This document shows positions 63,896 through 64,000 of a stretch of DNA of 64,000 bases, piece by piece; positions within the stretch are counted from its first letter, which is position 1; every line of letters starts with the position of its first letter. The stretch is from Dysgonomonas sp. 216 (lineage in GTDB: Bacteria > Bacteroidota > Bacteroidia > Bacteroidales > Dysgonomonadaceae): contig NZ_QVMM01000016.1 in NCBI RefSeq assembly GCF_010501065.1, forward strand, positions 1 to 64,000, written 5' to 3'. The translations under genes were made by a program, and so were the position numbers. The notes under the pieces were generated by a model, which saw nothing but the letters and a program-made list of their open reading frames with translations, searched no databases and had not been told where the DNA came from.

Positions 63896-64000
63896 TTAGC
63901 CGATAAGCTGTAATGCTTCTAGCAACTTTTTATTTTCGTTGCCTGTGCCAACAGTTATACGTAAACACCCGCCACAAAGCGAAACTGTATTACGGTTACG
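63896..64000 (-). CDS. hisC: Histidinol-phosphate aminotransferase, C-terminal end (partial)
   Basis: The last 34 codons of an ORF that runs off the window. The translation RNRNTVSLCGGCLRITVGTG (first 20 residues of the fragment) followed by ENKKLLEAL matches the conserved HisC C-terminus, with the phosphate-binding Arg in GCLRITVGT. Histidinol-phosphate aminotransferase makes histidinol phosphate in the pathway shared with HisB. The gene continues beyond 64000. Confidence 0.9.
   Translation of the reverse strand, partial: RNRNTVSLCGGCLRITVGTGNENKKLLEALQLIG

Overview
The window is chromosomal DNA of an anaerobic or microaerophilic Bacteroidota, most likely order Bacteroidales and close to Dysgonomonas (inference from gene content and protein style, not from a database search). 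Supporting signs are the AT-rich genome, promoters of the TAnnTTTG (-7) type rather than TATAAT, few Shine-Dalgarno sequences, the short 286-residue primary sigma factor, a TonB-dependent receptor with an extended signal peptide, the N-acyl arginine operon layout, and the NrtR-type regulator ahead of a Bacteroides-type xylose isomerase. No tRNA, rRNA, insertion sequence, prophage or CRISPR array was seen. Most genes are core metabolism.

Layout. 0.2-7 kb: a MATE exporter, a TonB receptor, an HtrA protease and the primary sigma factor. 7.3-10 kb: methylmalonyl-CoA epimerase and a biotin-dependent carboxyltransferase, with a tiny OadG-like protein that lacks a membrane helix and no sodium-pump beta subunit nearby. 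10-11.7 kb: DoxX protein and a secreted alpha/beta hydrolase on the minus strand. 12-25 kb: a complete nuoABCDEFGHIJKLMN operon with C and D unfused and a short NuoG. 25-29 kb (minus): flavin reductase, DUF4954 protein and HflX. 29-35 kb: AddB-like nuclease, LysE and VanW proteins, M48 protease. 35-41.8 kb: an arginine operon (argR, GNAT, argG, argC, argD) with two glycosyltransferases lodged between argC and argD. 42-47 kb: an ARPP-1-type secreted protein, an unknown one-helix membrane protein coupled to a short-chain dehydrogenase, and an ABC-F ATPase with a structured, uORF-bearing leader. 47-50 kb: rplM-rpsI-rpsB-tsf with several RNA structures. 50-53.4 kb: PdxH, MarC, DNA polymerase IV and an aquaporin. 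53.7-58.7 kb: a xylose operon (regulator, xylulokinase, isomerase, symporter). 58.8-64 kb (minus): an AMP-forming acyl-CoA ligase with its XRE-cupin regulator, then hisC(partial)-hisB and a co-directional ATP-grasp-like protein.

The most unusual signal is non-coding. Four intergenic spacers (about 1.6-2.0, 27.7-27.9, 46.7-47.0 and 63.6-63.9 kb) carry a composite repeat. Each starts within about 1-20 nt of an upstream stop codon with a TTTATCTATA-like cap. It then has a GTCAG-direct-repeat box, a fixed spacing of about 60 nt, and an AATTCTA/TAGAATT inverted repeat, usually given twice. All copies read in the direction of the upstream gene. I do not recognise this family; it could be a stop-proximal mobile repeat or a transcribed 3' element.
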